From Nocardioides pantholopis (GTDB taxonomy: Bacteria > Actinomycetota > Actinomycetes > Propionibacteriales > Nocardioidaceae), in NCBI RefSeq assembly GCF_003710085.1, contig NZ_CP033324.1, positions 3,287,501 to 3,351,500 of the forward strand: a stretch of 64,000 bases of DNA, given 5' to 3'. The notes beneath the pieces were generated by a model. That model was given only the letters and a program-made list of their open reading frames with translations. It did not search any database and had not been told where the DNA came from. The stretch's first letter is position 1, and every line of letters starts with the position of its first letter. Below, piece after piece: positions 1 to 8,222 of this stretch. A program made the translations under genes and the position numbers.

Positions 1-845
1 TGCACGCGGACCGCGACCTTCAGCGGCACGCCCCGGTTCTTGCCGTCGTCGTCGAGGTAGCCCACCGGCGCCTCGTAGCTGCCGTCCGGGATCGCCCGGA
101 TCCGGGCCCGGAGCATCTCCTCGGAGTAGTCCATCCAGCGCTCGCTGGCGCTCATGACCGTGTCCAGGCCGTACTTCTCCAGCAGCTCGACGAACCGCTT
201 CTCGCCGATCCGGGCGCACGCGATCAGCGCCTCGAGGTCACCGCGGTTCTGCTCCGGCGTGCGGACGTTGTCCAGGATGTGCTGGATCAGCATCTCGTTG
301 CGCACGCCGGCGTCGTAGATCTTCATCGAGTCCATCAGCTTGCCCTCGGCCCAGACGTCGACGACGTCCATGCACAGGCCCGGGAAGTTGCCGCCGATGT
401 CGGAGACGTGGCCGGTGCAGCCGGCGAAGCCGACGTGCGCGCCCTCCCAGAAGATCGGGATCACGACGCCGTAGTCCGGCGAGTGCGCCGCACCGTGGTA
501 CGGGTGGTTGTGCAGCACCACGTCGCCGGGCGCGTAGGTGCCGGCCAGGCGGCGGTTGATGCCGCGGATGTACGCCGGGATCGAGCCGCAGTGCATCGGG
601 GTGGAGTCGGACTCGCACAGCTCGCGGCCGTTGACGTCGAAGATGCCGGCGCCCAGGTCCTCGGACTCGCGGATCAGGCTGGAGTACGCCATCCGGTAGA
701 GGACCTGCGCCATCTCCTTGGCCATCGAGTCCAGGGCGCCCCCGATCACCCGCAGGGTGATCGGGTCGACCTCGACGTCGTTCCAGGTGCGGGTCGCCTC
801 ACCGGCCAGGGAGACCCCGGTGGTGGGCATGGCGGTCTTGCTCAT
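1..845 (-). CDS. hyuB: Hydantoinase B/oxoprolinase family subunit (HyuB), C-terminus cut by window edge
   Basis: This is the N-terminal 281 residues of a HyuB-type subunit. In this family HyuB works with HyuA in ATP-dependent opening of 5-oxoproline or hydantoin rings, or in related ketone carboxylation; the substrate cannot be told from sequence. The family hallmarks are visible: DPITLRVIGGALDSMAKEM near residue 27, the stretch DVVLHNHPYHGAAHSPDY near 105, and GCTGHVSDIGG near 141. The ATG at 845 overlaps the hyuA stop as ATGA, so the two genes are translationally coupled. The rest of the protein lies left of base 1. Family assignment is confident; substrate is unknown. Confidence 0.9.
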   Translation of the reverse strand, partial: MSKTAMPTTGVSLAGEATRTWNDVEVDPITLRVIGGALDSMAKEMAQVLYRMAYSSLIRESEDLGAGIFDVNGRELCESDSTPMHCGSIPAYIRGINRRLAGTYAPGDVVLHNHPYHGAAHSPDYGVVIPIFWEGAHVGFAGCTGHVSDIGGNFPGLCMDVVDVWAEGKLMDSMKIYDAGVRNEMLIQHILDNVRTPEQNRGDLEALIACARIGEKRFVELLEKYGLDTVMSASERWMDYSEEMLRARIRAIPDGSYEAPVGYLDDDGKNRGVPLKVAVRV

Positions 846-2923
846 GCGGACGCCCTTTCGATGATGATGTGCCCGACGGCGTCGACGGTGGCCCGCTGGC
901 CGATGCCGACGATGGTGGTGGAGTCGAACTGCTCGACGATGGCCGGCCCGGTGAAGGTGTTGCCGGCCAGCAGCAGCTCGCGCCGGTAGACGGGGGTCTC
1001 CATCCACTCCGGCTCGGCGCTGTCGCGCTCCCAGAACAGCGCCTTGGTGGTGGTCTTGATCGCGTGGGCGGCGTCCTCGCCGCCGCGCTCGATCTCGGCG
1101 ATCCGCACGTGCGGGACGGCGCCGACGCCGGTCACGCGGATGTTGACCAGCTGCACCGGCTTGTCGTCGAAGCGCTGGGAGTAGGTGCGCCCGTGCGCCT
1201 CGTGGAACGCCTCGGCGGTCTGCTGGACCCACGCCTCGTCGATCTCACCGGCCGGGGCGGCGACCCGCAGCTCGTAGCCCTGGCCGACGTAGCGGCAGTC
1301 CACGCTGCGCTCCAGGGTGATGTCCTCCGCCGCGATGCCGTCCGCGCGCAGCTGGGCGGTGGCCTGGTCGGCCAGCCGGTCCATCTGCTCGCGCAGCAGC
1401 GCCAGGTCCGGCTCCGCCGAGGAGGTCCAGACAGTGGTCGGCACCTCGTAGCGGATGTCGGTGGTGAGCAGGCCGACCGCCGAGGTGATGCCCGGGTGCC
1501 CGGGCACGATCACCCGGGGGATGCCCAGCTGCTCGGCGATCTGCCAGGCGAACAGCGGCCCGGCGCCGCCCTCGGCGACCAGCGAGAAGTCCCGCGGGTC
1601 GTAGCCCTTGCGGACCGAGTGCAGGCTGATCGCCTCGGTCATCGAGTGGGCCAGGATCGTGAAGATGCCCATGGCCGCCTTCTCCAGGCTGGTGCCGAGG
1701 CGCTCGGCCACCTGGCCACGGATCGCGTCCTCGGCGAGCGCCGGCACGACGTCCATGGTGCCGGACAGGAAGCTGTCCTCGCGCAGCCAGCCCATCACGA
1801 CCATGGCGTCGGTCGACGTCGGCTCGGTGCCCCCGCGGTTGTAGCACGCGGGACCGGGGTACGCCCCGGCGCTGCGCGGGCCGACCCGGAACATGCCGCC
1901 CTCGTCGACCATCGCGACCGAGCCGCCGCCGGCGCCGATCGTGTCGACCTCGGCCATCGGGACCATCGCGTGGTAGTCGCCGACCCGGGTGTCGAGCAGG
2001 TGCTTCATCCGCAGCCGGCCGTCCGGCGCGACGCCGATGTCCGCGGAGGTGCCGCCGACGTCGAGCGTGATCACGCTGGGGAAGCCCGACGCCGCGCCGA
2101 TGGCGCAGCCGCCGAGCAGCCCGGCCACCACGCCGCTGGTCAGCAGCGAGACCGGGATCTCGCTGGCGCTGCGCGACGTGACCAGACCACCCGCGGAGGT
2201 CATCAGGTGCACGTCCTCGCCGACCTCGGCCGCCTTGGCCTTGCCGGCCAGGTTGGCGATGTAGGAGGAGGTCTTCGGGCCGATGAACGCGTTCAGCGCC
2301 GTGGTGGAGAACCGCTCGTACTCGCGGTACTGCGAGGCGACCTCGCTGGAGAGCGAGATGAAGACGCCCGGGTACTCCTCGAGGATGATCTCCTTGACCC
2401 GCCGCTCGTGGGTCGGGTTGCGGTAGGCGTGCAGGAACGCCACCGCGATCGCGGCGACGCCGCGCTCGCGCAGCAGAGCCACCTCACGGCGTACGGCGTC
2501 CTCGTCGAGCGGGGTCAGCACCGTCCCGGAGGCGTCGATGCGCTCGGGCACCGTGCGGCGGTTCCGCCGGGGCACCAGCTGCCACTTCTGCCAGGGCAGC
2601 TCCTGGTAGTTGGAGTAGTTGAGCGGGCGCTTCTTGCGAGCGATGTGGAGCAGGTCGCGGAAGCCGTCGGTCGTGATCATGCCGACGTCGCTGCCGTTGT
2701 GCTCCAGGACGATGTTGGTCGCCACGGTCGTGCCGTGGAAGAACATCTCGATCTCGCTGGGATCGATGCCGGCGCGCTCGGCGAGGACGCCGATGCCGTC
2801 CATCGTCCCGATCGAGGGGTCGTGGTTGGTCGACGGCGTCTTGTGGACGGTCACCGTGCCGTCGTCGTCCCACAGGACGAGGTCGGTGAACGTGCCCCCG
2901 ACGTCTACTCCGATTCGCTTCAT
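842..2923 (-). CDS. hyuA: Hydantoinase/oxoprolinase family subunit A (HyuA)
   Basis: A 693-residue ASKHA-fold ATPase subunit of the hydantoinase A / 5-oxoprolinase / acetone carboxylase-beta superfamily, acting with the downstream HyuB. The N-terminus has the phosphate-binding GVDVGGTFTD motif (residues 4-13), and a second one, LDVGGTSADIG, lies near residue 284. Both are diagnostic. The start at 2923 places this motif at the very N-terminus as in relatives; the open frame runs further upstream without homologous content. The stop overlaps the hyuB start. The nearest upstream same-strand gene is the ROK regulator of the xylose operon, 170 bases away, so control by that regulator is possible but not shown. 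Hydantoin, oxoproline or ketone could be the substrate. Confidence 0.92.
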   Translation of the reverse strand: MKRIGVDVGGTFTDLVLWDDDGTVTVHKTPSTNHDPSIGTMDGIGVLAERAGIDPSEIEMFFHGTTVATNIVLEHNGSDVGMITTDGFRDLLHIARKKRPLNYSNYQELPWQKWQLVPRRNRRTVPERIDASGTVLTPLDEDAVRREVALLRERGVAAIAVAFLHAYRNPTHERRVKEIILEEYPGVFISLSSEVASQYREYERFSTTALNAFIGPKTSSYIANLAGKAKAAEVGEDVHLMTSAGGLVTSRSASEIPVSLLTSGVVAGLLGGCAIGAASGFPSVITLDVGGTSADIGVAPDGRLRMKHLLDTRVGDYHAMVPMAEVDTIGAGGGSVAMVDEGGMFRVGPRSAGAYPGPACYNRGGTEPTSTDAMVVMGWLREDSFLSGTMDVVPALAEDAIRGQVAERLGTSLEKAAMGIFTILAHSMTEAISLHSVRKGYDPRDFSLVAEGGAGPLFAWQIAEQLGIPRVIVPGHPGITSAVGLLTTDIRYEVPTTVWTSSAEPDLALLREQMDRLADQATAQLRADGIAAEDITLERSVDCRYVGQGYELRVAAPAGEIDEAWVQQTAEAFHEAHGRTYSQRFDDKPVQLVNIRVTGVGAVPHVRIAEIERGGEDAAHAIKTTTKALFWERDSAEPEWMETPVYRRELLLAGNTFTGPAIVEQFDSTTIVGIGQRATVDAVGHIIIERASA

Positions 2924-2993
2924 TCGTGTCCGTTCTTCCCGCTCGACTGGTCCTCGACTGGTCCAGACATCGTGGTGCAGGCGGGACTGCTTG

Positions 2994-3021
2994 GCAATAC
3001 CTCTGATGATTAAAGTCTCAA
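2994..3021 (-). promoter_or_regulatory. Possible promoter of hyuA-hyuB
   Basis: On the minus strand TTGAGA (3021-3016) and TATTGC (2999-2994) are separated by 16 bases, about 70 bases before the hyuA start. The spacer is A/T-rich compared with its surroundings and contains GACTTTA, a word also present in the xylB promoter. The match to a housekeeping sigma-factor promoter is moderate. Confidence 0.35.
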
Positions 3022-3092
3022 AACGGCAGGAACCGGCCACGGAGTTCGCCTTCGCCGGGTTCGCCCGCCACAAAGAGCAGAGGTTAGGGCGG

Positions 3093-4310
3093 TTAGGGCG
3101 ACGGGAAGGCGTCCGCCGGCGCGACCGGACCGACCTCGGCGGCGGCGAAGACCGCGCCGAGCGACAGTTCCGCGGCGCCCAGCGCGGCGGCCTGGATGCC
3201 GAGCACGCTGGGCCGCAGCTCGGGCCGGTGCTGGGCGGCGGAGGCGAGCCGCTCGTCCAGGGTCCGGCGGGCCGGCTCGAGCACCAGGTCGCCCAGCGGG
3301 ACGAAGTAGCCCCCGAGCACCACCACGGCCGGGTCGAGGACCCCGGCCAGCATCGCGATGCCGAGCCCGAGGTCGTGGCCGACCCGGCCGAGCACCGCGC
3401 GCACCGCCGGCTCGCCGGACCGCGCCGCGACCGCCTCGGCGGTGCGCAGCGGGCTGCCGAGCTCAACCATCCCCAGCTGGTCGAGCACCGCCCGCAGCCC
3501 GATCGAGGCCTCCCAGCAGCCCCGCCGTCCGCATCCGCAGCGCGCCGCCGGGTCCCCGACCGGCATGTGTCCGACCTCGCCGGCGAACCCCGTCGCCCCG
3601 CGCACCAGCTCGCCCCGGTCGACGATCCCGGCCCCGATGCCGACGGTGCCGGTCAGGTAGAGCGCGTGCGCGACGCCGACGGCCGCCCCGTGGTGCGCCT
3701 CGGCGTACGCCGCGCAGTTGGCGTCGTTGCTGACACCCACCGGCACCGCGCCGTCCCCGAGCACGGCCGCGACCCGGTCGGCCAGCACCGGGCCGGCGAC
3801 CGCGACGTTCGGCGCCCAGGCCACCGTCCGGTCGTCGCCGCGGACCAGGCCGGGGACCGCGACGGTGGCACCGGCGAGCAGCCAGCGCGGGCCGGCGAAG
3901 GCCTCGGCCGCCTCCCTGGCCAGGTCGACCAGCAGGTCCGCGGCCGTGTCGGGGGTCGCCGGCCGGCTGACGCTCCACCGGGTGGCGCCGGCCAGGTCCA
4001 GCACGACAGCGGCGACGTAGTCGACGTTCAGCTCCAGCCCCAGGCCGACGAACCGCTCGCCGGCGAGCGCGACCGGCCGGCCCGGCCGGCCGCGGCTGCC
4101 ACCGCGGGTCTCCTCCTCCACGACCGCCCCGGCCTGGGCGAGGGCGGGGACGATGACCCCGACGGTGGCCTTGGCCAGACCGGTCAGCCCGGCCAGCTCG
4201 GCGCGGGTGGCCGGGCCGTGGCGGCGCAGCGCACCGAGGACCAGTGCGGTGTTCTGACGACGCAGGCCCTCGGCGGTGGCCGGCACGGCCCCCGCCCGCA
4301 GGTCGGCCAC
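3093..4310 (-). CDS. ROK family transcriptional regulator, probable xylose repressor
   Basis: A 405-residue ROK (repressor, ORF, kinase) protein. The N-terminal winged helix covers about residues 10-75 (RRQNTALVLGALRRHG, then ATRAELAGLTGLAKATVG). The C-terminal sugar-kinase-like fold carries LTGTVGIGAG and the ROK zinc motif CGCGRRGCWEA. The GTG at 4310 lies 8 bases after the xylA stop, so it is the third gene of xylB-xylA-ROK. XylR-type ROK proteins repress xylose genes and release DNA when sugar binds. The inverted repeat at the xylB promoter is its likely operator, which would give autoregulation. Placement with xylAB makes xylose the likely effector; this is inferred. Confidence 0.9.
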   Translation of the reverse strand: MADLRAGAVPATAEGLRRQNTALVLGALRRHGPATRAELAGLTGLAKATVGVIVPALAQAGAVVEEETRGGSRGRPGRPVALAGERFVGLGLELNVDYVAAVVLDLAGATRWSVSRPATPDTAADLLVDLAREAAEAFAGPRWLLAGATVAVPGLVRGDDRTVAWAPNVAVAGPVLADRVAAVLGDGAVPVGVSNDANCAAYAEAHHGAAVGVAHALYLTGTVGIGAGIVDRGELVRGATGFAGEVGHMPVGDPAARCGCGRRGCWEASIGLRAVLDQLGMVELGSPLRTAEAVAARSGEPAVRAVLGRVGHDLGLGIAMLAGVLDPAVVVLGGYFVPLGDLVLEPARRTLDERLASAAQHRPELRPSVLGIQAAALGAAELSLGAVFAAAEVGPVAPADAFPSP

Positions 4311-4318
4311 CCGGCCGC

Positions 4319-5506
4319 TCAGCCGCGCACGCCGTAGAGGTGCTCGAGCGCCAGCTGGTCGAGCAGCTCCAGCCCGGCACCGCGCACGGCGAGCGCCTCG
4401 ACGTCCGGCAGCGGCCACTCGGCCAGCTGCTGCCAGCCCTCCCCGGCGTCCAGGGTGGGCCGGGCCAGCTCGGGGAGCCGCGCCGCCTCCAGCGCGGCCT
4501 GCACCTCGGGGTCGGCCCGGAACGCCCGCGCCTTCTCGCGCAGCACCAGGTAGTTGGTCATGCAGGCGCGCGCGGAGACCCAGACGCCCTCCTCGTCCTC
4601 GGTGCGCGGCGGCTTGAAGTCGAAGTGCACCGGCCCGTCGTACCCGCCGGCGAGCAGGGTGTCGACCACCCAGAACGCCCCGCGCACGTTGCCGGCCCCG
4701 AAGCGCAGGTCCTGGTCGTAGCGCGGGCCGTGCTGGCCGTTGAGGTCGATGTGGAAGAGCTTGCCCTGCCACATCGCCTGGGCGTAGCCGGCGGCGGCGT
4801 TGAGGCCGGCCATCTCCTCGTGGCCGATCTCGGGGTTCACCCCGACCAGCTCGGGCCGGTCCAGGGTCTCGATGAACGCCAGCGCGTGGCCGACGGTCGG
4901 CAGCAGGATGTCCCCGCGCGGCTCGTTCGGCTTGGGCTCGATCGCGATCCGCAGGTCGTAGCCCTGGTCCACGATGTACTCGCCGAGCAGGTTGAACGCC
5001 TCCTGGTAGCGGTCCAGGGCCGCGGCGACGTCCTTCGAGGCACCCGACTCGGCACCCTCCCGCCCGCCCCAGGCGACGTAGACGCGGGCGCCGAGCTCGG
5101 CGGCCAGGTCGATGTTGCGCATCACCTTGCGGATCGCGAAGCGGCGCACGTCGCGCACGTTGGCGGTGAAGGCGCCGTCCTTGAACACCGGGTGCGTGAA
5201 CAGGTTGGTCGTGGCCGTGGTGACCACCATCCCGGTCTCGGCCAGGCCCTTCGTGAACCGGCCGATGATCGCCTCGCGCTCGGCGTCGGAGCTGCCGAAC
5301 GGGATCAGGTCGTCGTCGTGGAAGTTCACGCCGTACGCGCCGAGCCCGGCCAGCCGCTCCAGGGCGTGGACCGGGTCCATCGGTGGCCGGGTCGGCTCGC
5401 CGAACGGGTCGCGGCCGGGGTAGCCGACGGTCCACAGACCGAAGGAGAACTTGTCGGCCGGCGTGGGCTCGGGGATCGCTGGGCTGGTTGGGCTGGACGG
5501 GCTCAT
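4319..5506 (-). CDS. xylA: Xylose isomerase
   Basis: A 395-residue cytoplasmic xylose isomerase of the short actinobacterial type, converting D-xylose to D-xylulose. The catalytic region [10 protein letters not shown] (His63, Asp66) and the metal-site segment [13 protein letters not shown] are present. The [12 protein letters not shown] segment is also typical, and the length fits class I enzymes. The ATG at 5506 has a GGAGAGG ribosome binding site 8 bases upstream. The gene sits 38 bases after xylB and 8 bases before the ROK regulator, giving a complete xylose-to-xylulose-5-phosphate module with the next gene. No xylose transporter lies in the window. Confidence 0.97.
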   Translation of the reverse strand: MSPSSPTSPAIPEPTPADKFSFGLWTVGYPGRDPFGEPTRPPMDPVHALERLAGLGAYGVNFHDDDLIPFGSSDAEREAIIGRFTKGLAETGMVVTTATTNLFTHPVFKDGAFTANVRDVRRFAIRKVMRNIDLAAELGARVYVAWGGREGAESGASKDVAAALDRYQEAFNLLGEYIVDQGYDLRIAIEPKPNEPRGDILLPTVGHALAFIETLDRPELVGVNPEIGHEEMAGLNAAAGYAQAMWQGKLFHIDLNGQHGPRYDQDLRFGAGNVRGAFWVVDTLLAGGYDGPVHFDFKPPRTEDEEGVWVSARACMTNYLVLREKARAFRADPEVQAALEAARLPELARPTLDAGEGWQQLAEWPLPDVEALAVRGAGLELLDQLALEHLYGVRG

Positions 5507-5544
5507 GGGTGGGACCTCTCCGGGTGCTGGGTGCGGGTGATGGA

Positions 5545-6930
5545 TCAGGACCAGGCGGCGGTGCGCTCGCTGAGCAGCGCGTAGGTCTCCCGGACGTGCG
5601 GGGTGGGGTCGGCCTCGAGGGTCACGGTGCCGGGCAGCGGCCAGTCCGGCGGGTCGTCGGTGCCGGCCAGGGTCCAGGCGGCCTGCCGGGCGGCGCCGCG
5701 CGCGACGTACTCCCCCGGCGGCGGCAGCTGGACCGGGCGGCCGAGGACGGCGGGCGCCAGGGCCCGCAGCGCCGGGCTCCGCGTGGCCCCGCCGACCATC
5801 AGCAGCCGGCGCGGCTGCTCGCCGGTCTCCTCGACCAGCCGCTCCACGGCGTCCGCCAGCGAGCACAGCAGCGCCTCGAACGCCGCCCGGGCCAGGTCCG
5901 CGCGGGTCGTGGCCGGGGTGAGGCCGGTCCAGGTCCCGACGGCACCCGGACGGTTCGGGGTGCGCTCGCCGCCGTAGTACGGCGAGAGCGTGACGCCGTT
6001 CGCTCCCGGTGGCGCTTCGAGGGCGAGCCCGGCCAGGCCGGCGTGGTCGACCCCGAGCAGCCTGGCCTGGAGGTCGAGGATCCCGGCGGCGTTCATCGTG
6101 ACCACCATCGGGAGGTGGCCGCCACGTGCGTCGGCGAAGCCGGTGACGGTGCCGGTGCCGTCGGCGACCGGGGCAGTGCTGACCGCGGAGGCGACCCCCG
6201 AGGTGCCGACCGAGAGCAGCACGTCGCCGGGGCCGAGGTCCAGGCCGAGGGCGGCGGCCATGTTGTCGCCGGTGCCGGCCGCGACGACCTGCCCGGCCCG
6301 CCCCTGGCCCGCCACGGCACCGGAGGCGACCACGACCGGCAGACGCGGCTCGTGGCCGAGGGCAGCGGCGGCGAGGTCGGGCCGCCACTGCCCGGTCCTG
6401 GAACTGAAGTAGCCGGTGCCGGAGGCGTCGCCGCGGTCGGTGAAGGCGGTGGTGCCCGGCGCGCAGGCGTGCTGCGAGACGTAGTCGTGCGGCAGCAGCA
6501 CCGCCTCGACCCGGGCAGCGGCCGCCGGCTCGTGGTCGCGCAGCCAGCGCAGCTTGCTCACCGTGAACGACGCCACCAGCACGCTGCCGACCGCGTCGGC
6601 GCAGGCCTGCGGGCCCCCCATCTCCTCGATCAGGGCGCGCGCGGCGGACGCCGAGCGGGTGTCGTGCCACAGCAGCGCGTCCCGGACCGGCGTCCCGGTC
6701 CCGTCCAAGGCGACCATGCCGTGCTGCTGCCCGCCGACCGCCAGCGCGTCGGCGCGCTCCAGGAGGCCGGCGGTCGCGGTGTCGAAGGCGTCCAGCCAGA
6801 CCCGGGGGTCGACCTCGGTGCCGGGCGGGTGCGGGGCGGCGCGCTCGGCGACGACCCGGCCGTCGTCGGCGTCGACCAGGACCGCCTTGGTCGACTGCGT
6901 GGAGGAGTCGACACCGAGGATGTGAGCCAC
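5545..6930 (-). CDS. xylB: Xylulokinase
   Basis: A 461-residue FGGY-family kinase that phosphorylates D-xylulose to xylulose 5-phosphate. The N-terminal ATPase motif [11 protein letters not shown], the substrate loop GGQQHGMV, the catalytic-base region AAGTGDNMA and the signature [15 protein letters not shown] are all present. It is the first gene of the leftward xylB-xylA-ROK operon. The start is GTG at 6930. Because the predicted -10 box is only 6 bases upstream, the mRNA may be leaderless, which is common in actinobacteria. Other FGGY kinases have a similar fold, but adjacency to xylA fixes the assignment. Confidence 0.95.
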   Translation of the reverse strand: MAHILGVDSSTQSTKAVLVDADDGRVVAERAAPHPPGTEVDPRVWLDAFDTATAGLLERADALAVGGQQHGMVALDGTGTPVRDALLWHDTRSASAARALIEEMGGPQACADAVGSVLVASFTVSKLRWLRDHEPAAAARVEAVLLPHDYVSQHACAPGTTAFTDRGDASGTGYFSSRTGQWRPDLAAAALGHEPRLPVVVASGAVAGQGRAGQVVAAGTGDNMAAALGLDLGPGDVLLSVGTSGVASAVSTAPVADGTGTVTGFADARGGHLPMVVTMNAAGILDLQARLLGVDHAGLAGLALEAPPGANGVTLSPYYGGERTPNRPGAVGTWTGLTPATTRADLARAAFEALLCSLADAVERLVEETGEQPRRLLMVGGATRSPALRALAPAVLGRPVQLPPPGEYVARGAARQAAWTLAGTDDPPDWPLPGTVTLEADPTPHVRETYALLSERTAAWS

Positions 6931-6936
6931 GTCACC

Positions 6937-6965
6937 ATTAAGTGCGACCCTCGAACTAAAGTCAA
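6937..6965 (-). promoter_or_regulatory. xylB promoter with embedded ROK-type operator
   Basis: On the minus strand TTGACT (6965-6960) and CTTAAT (6942-6937) are spaced by 17 bases. Between and over them lies an inverted repeat, TTAAGTGCG (6938-6946) and CGAACTAAA (6952-6960), with a 5-base spacer and 7 of 9 positions paired. A repressor bound here would block RNA polymerase directly. The long half-sites resemble operators of ROK repressors, and the regulator is encoded two genes downstream. Confidence 0.6.
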
Positions 6966-7019
6966 GGCTCCGGTCGCGCGGCCGGGCATGCCGCCTCGGT
7001 CGACGGGTACAGCCAGACC

Positions 7020-7478
7020 ATGAGCGAGACCAACTCCACCCCGGACCCGAGCGACCGCGAGGTCTACGGCGACTACAGCGTCGACGACGAGGACCAGCCG
7101 GCCGCCGAGGACCTCCTGCTCGACCGCGACGTGGCCGACGAGGCCGACCGGGGCTACTCCCCGCCGGAGAAGTACTCCCCCGCCCAGGGCTACGGGAACA
7201 CCCCCTGGGAGGAGGCGCACCGCGAGACCATCGACCAGCGCGAGCGTCAGGAGATCCCCGAGCCCGACCCGTACGTCCAGGCCGAGCTCGAGCCCTCCCC
7301 CGACGAGGTCGAGGGCGGCCAGGCCGGTGCCGAGCGCGCCGGCCGTCTGGTCGCTCCCGACCAGGGCCTGACCGCGGACACCGAGAAGGACCTGGTCGGC
7401 GAGGACGTCGGCATCGACGGTGCGGCCGCCTCCGCCGAGGAGGCCGCGGTCCACGTCATCGACGAGGACCAGCTCTGA
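7020..7478 (+). CDS. DUF5709 family protein
   Basis: A 152-residue, very acidic, hydrophilic protein without membrane segments or signal peptide. The central part, with PPEKYSPAQGYGNTPWEEAHRETIDQRERQEIPEPD, matches the actinobacterial DUF5709 family as I know it. Function is unknown; low-complexity acidic composition suggests a largely disordered cytoplasmic protein. It starts 89 bases from xylB, divergently, and is followed by a hairpin terminator, so it looks monocistronic. Confidence 0.85.
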   Translation: MSETNSTPDPSDREVYGDYSVDDEDQPAAEDLLLDRDVADEADRGYSPPEKYSPAQGYGNTPWEEAHRETIDQRERQEIPEPDPYVQAELEPSPDEVEGGQAGAERAGRLVAPDQGLTADTEKDLVGEDVGIDGAAASAEEAAVHVIDEDQL

Positions 7479-7496
7479 CGGGACGCTTCCCGGGCA

Positions 7497-7536
7497 CGGC
7501 CCCGCTGCTGGCATAGACCGGCCGCGGGGCCGTTCT
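7497..7536 (+). terminator. Hairpin terminator after the DUF5709 gene
   Basis: A perfect 9-base-pair stem, CGGCCCCGC (7497-7505) and GCGGGGCCG (7524-7532), with an 18-base loop and a short TTCT tail lies 19 bases after the stop codon. Confidence 0.65.
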
Positions 7537-7539
7537 GTG

Positions 7540-7609
7540 CAGGTCCGCTGGGCAGGTCCGCTGGGCAGGTCCGCTGGGCAGGTCCGCTGGGCAGGTCCGC
7601 TGGGCAGGT
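7540..7609. repeat. 13-bp tandem repeat, five copies plus a partial sixth
   Basis: Five perfect head-to-tail copies of CAGGTCCGCTGGG (7540-7604) are followed by CAGGT. The array is between a terminator and the start of the next gene, 33 bases before its ATG. The unit is not a multiple of three, so it is not a coding repeat. It could change copy number by slippage. Confidence 0.95.
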
Positions 7610-7641
7610 TGGCGACGCCGACGACCGGGCATGGTCGCGAC

Positions 7642-8199
7642 ATGCTCGACACCGCGCTCCGCGACCGCTTCCTCCACCTGCTCCACCTGCTGCTCGCGAC
7701 CTTGGTGGTGGTCACCGTCGCGGTGCCGACCACCCTCGAGTTCGTTCCCGGCGAGCACTCCCTCGACGAGCCCGAGCCGGTCGAGCGGCGCGGCCTGCTC
7801 GCCTCGATGAGCTGGGCCTGGCGGCTGGAGGCCGAGGACCTGGGCAGCCTCGAGCTGCACCCCTACTCCCTCGAGGGAGGGCTCTGGATGGTCCGGATCG
7901 GCCTGACCGTGCTGGTGCTCACCCTGGGCGCTCTGGCGTACGTGCTGCTCAGCGCGGCCGCCGACAGCGATGCCGCCGGCGACGCGCGACTGCGTCCGCT
8001 GCTGTTCCGGGTGCTGGCCCTGGTCTGGCTGCTCGCGCTCGGACTGACAGCCCTCGGGACCGGCTGGCTGCCCGAGGACGAGCTCGGGATCTCGCTGGTC
8101 CGCAGCTCCTGGTGCCACGTCGGGCTCGGCGTGTGGACGCTCTTCCTCGCCGGCGCGACCGCTGACCTGCGCGAGTCGGAGAGGCCGGTCCGCCTCTGA
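7642..8199 (+). CDS. Small integral membrane protein, unknown function
   Basis: A 185-residue protein I do not recognise. It has a hydrophobic N-terminal segment (about residues 10-30), a roughly 45-residue external or loop region rich in Glu, and further hydrophobic segments near 80-105 and 120-140. The charged C-terminus ends in ESERPVRL. No enzymatic motif is visible. The start is the ATG at 7642, because it gives a plausible membrane N-terminus; the open frame upstream runs through the tandem repeat. The 13-bp repeat array immediately upstream could affect its expression. Confidence 0.65.
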   Translation: MLDTALRDRFLHLLHLLLATLVVVTVAVPTTLEFVPGEHSLDEPEPVERRGLLASMSWAWRLEAEDLGSLELHPYSLEGGLWMVRIGLTVLVLTLGALAYVLLSAAADSDAAGDARLRPLLFRVLALVWLLALGLTALGTGWLPEDELGISLVRSSWCHVGLGVWTLFLAGATADLRESERPVRL

Positions 8200-8222
8200 C
8201 CGGCGGCTCCCGGCCGACCGGC

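Noticed and set aside
2924..3466. N-terminal extension of hyuA by about 180 codons
   Set aside because: It overlaps the ROK gene antiparallel in frame content, is Arg/Ser/Pro-rich shadow sequence, and the ATPase motif fits the ATG at 2923.
7540..7609. CRISPR-like array
   Set aside because: The 13-bp units are contiguous without spacers, and no cas genes are present.
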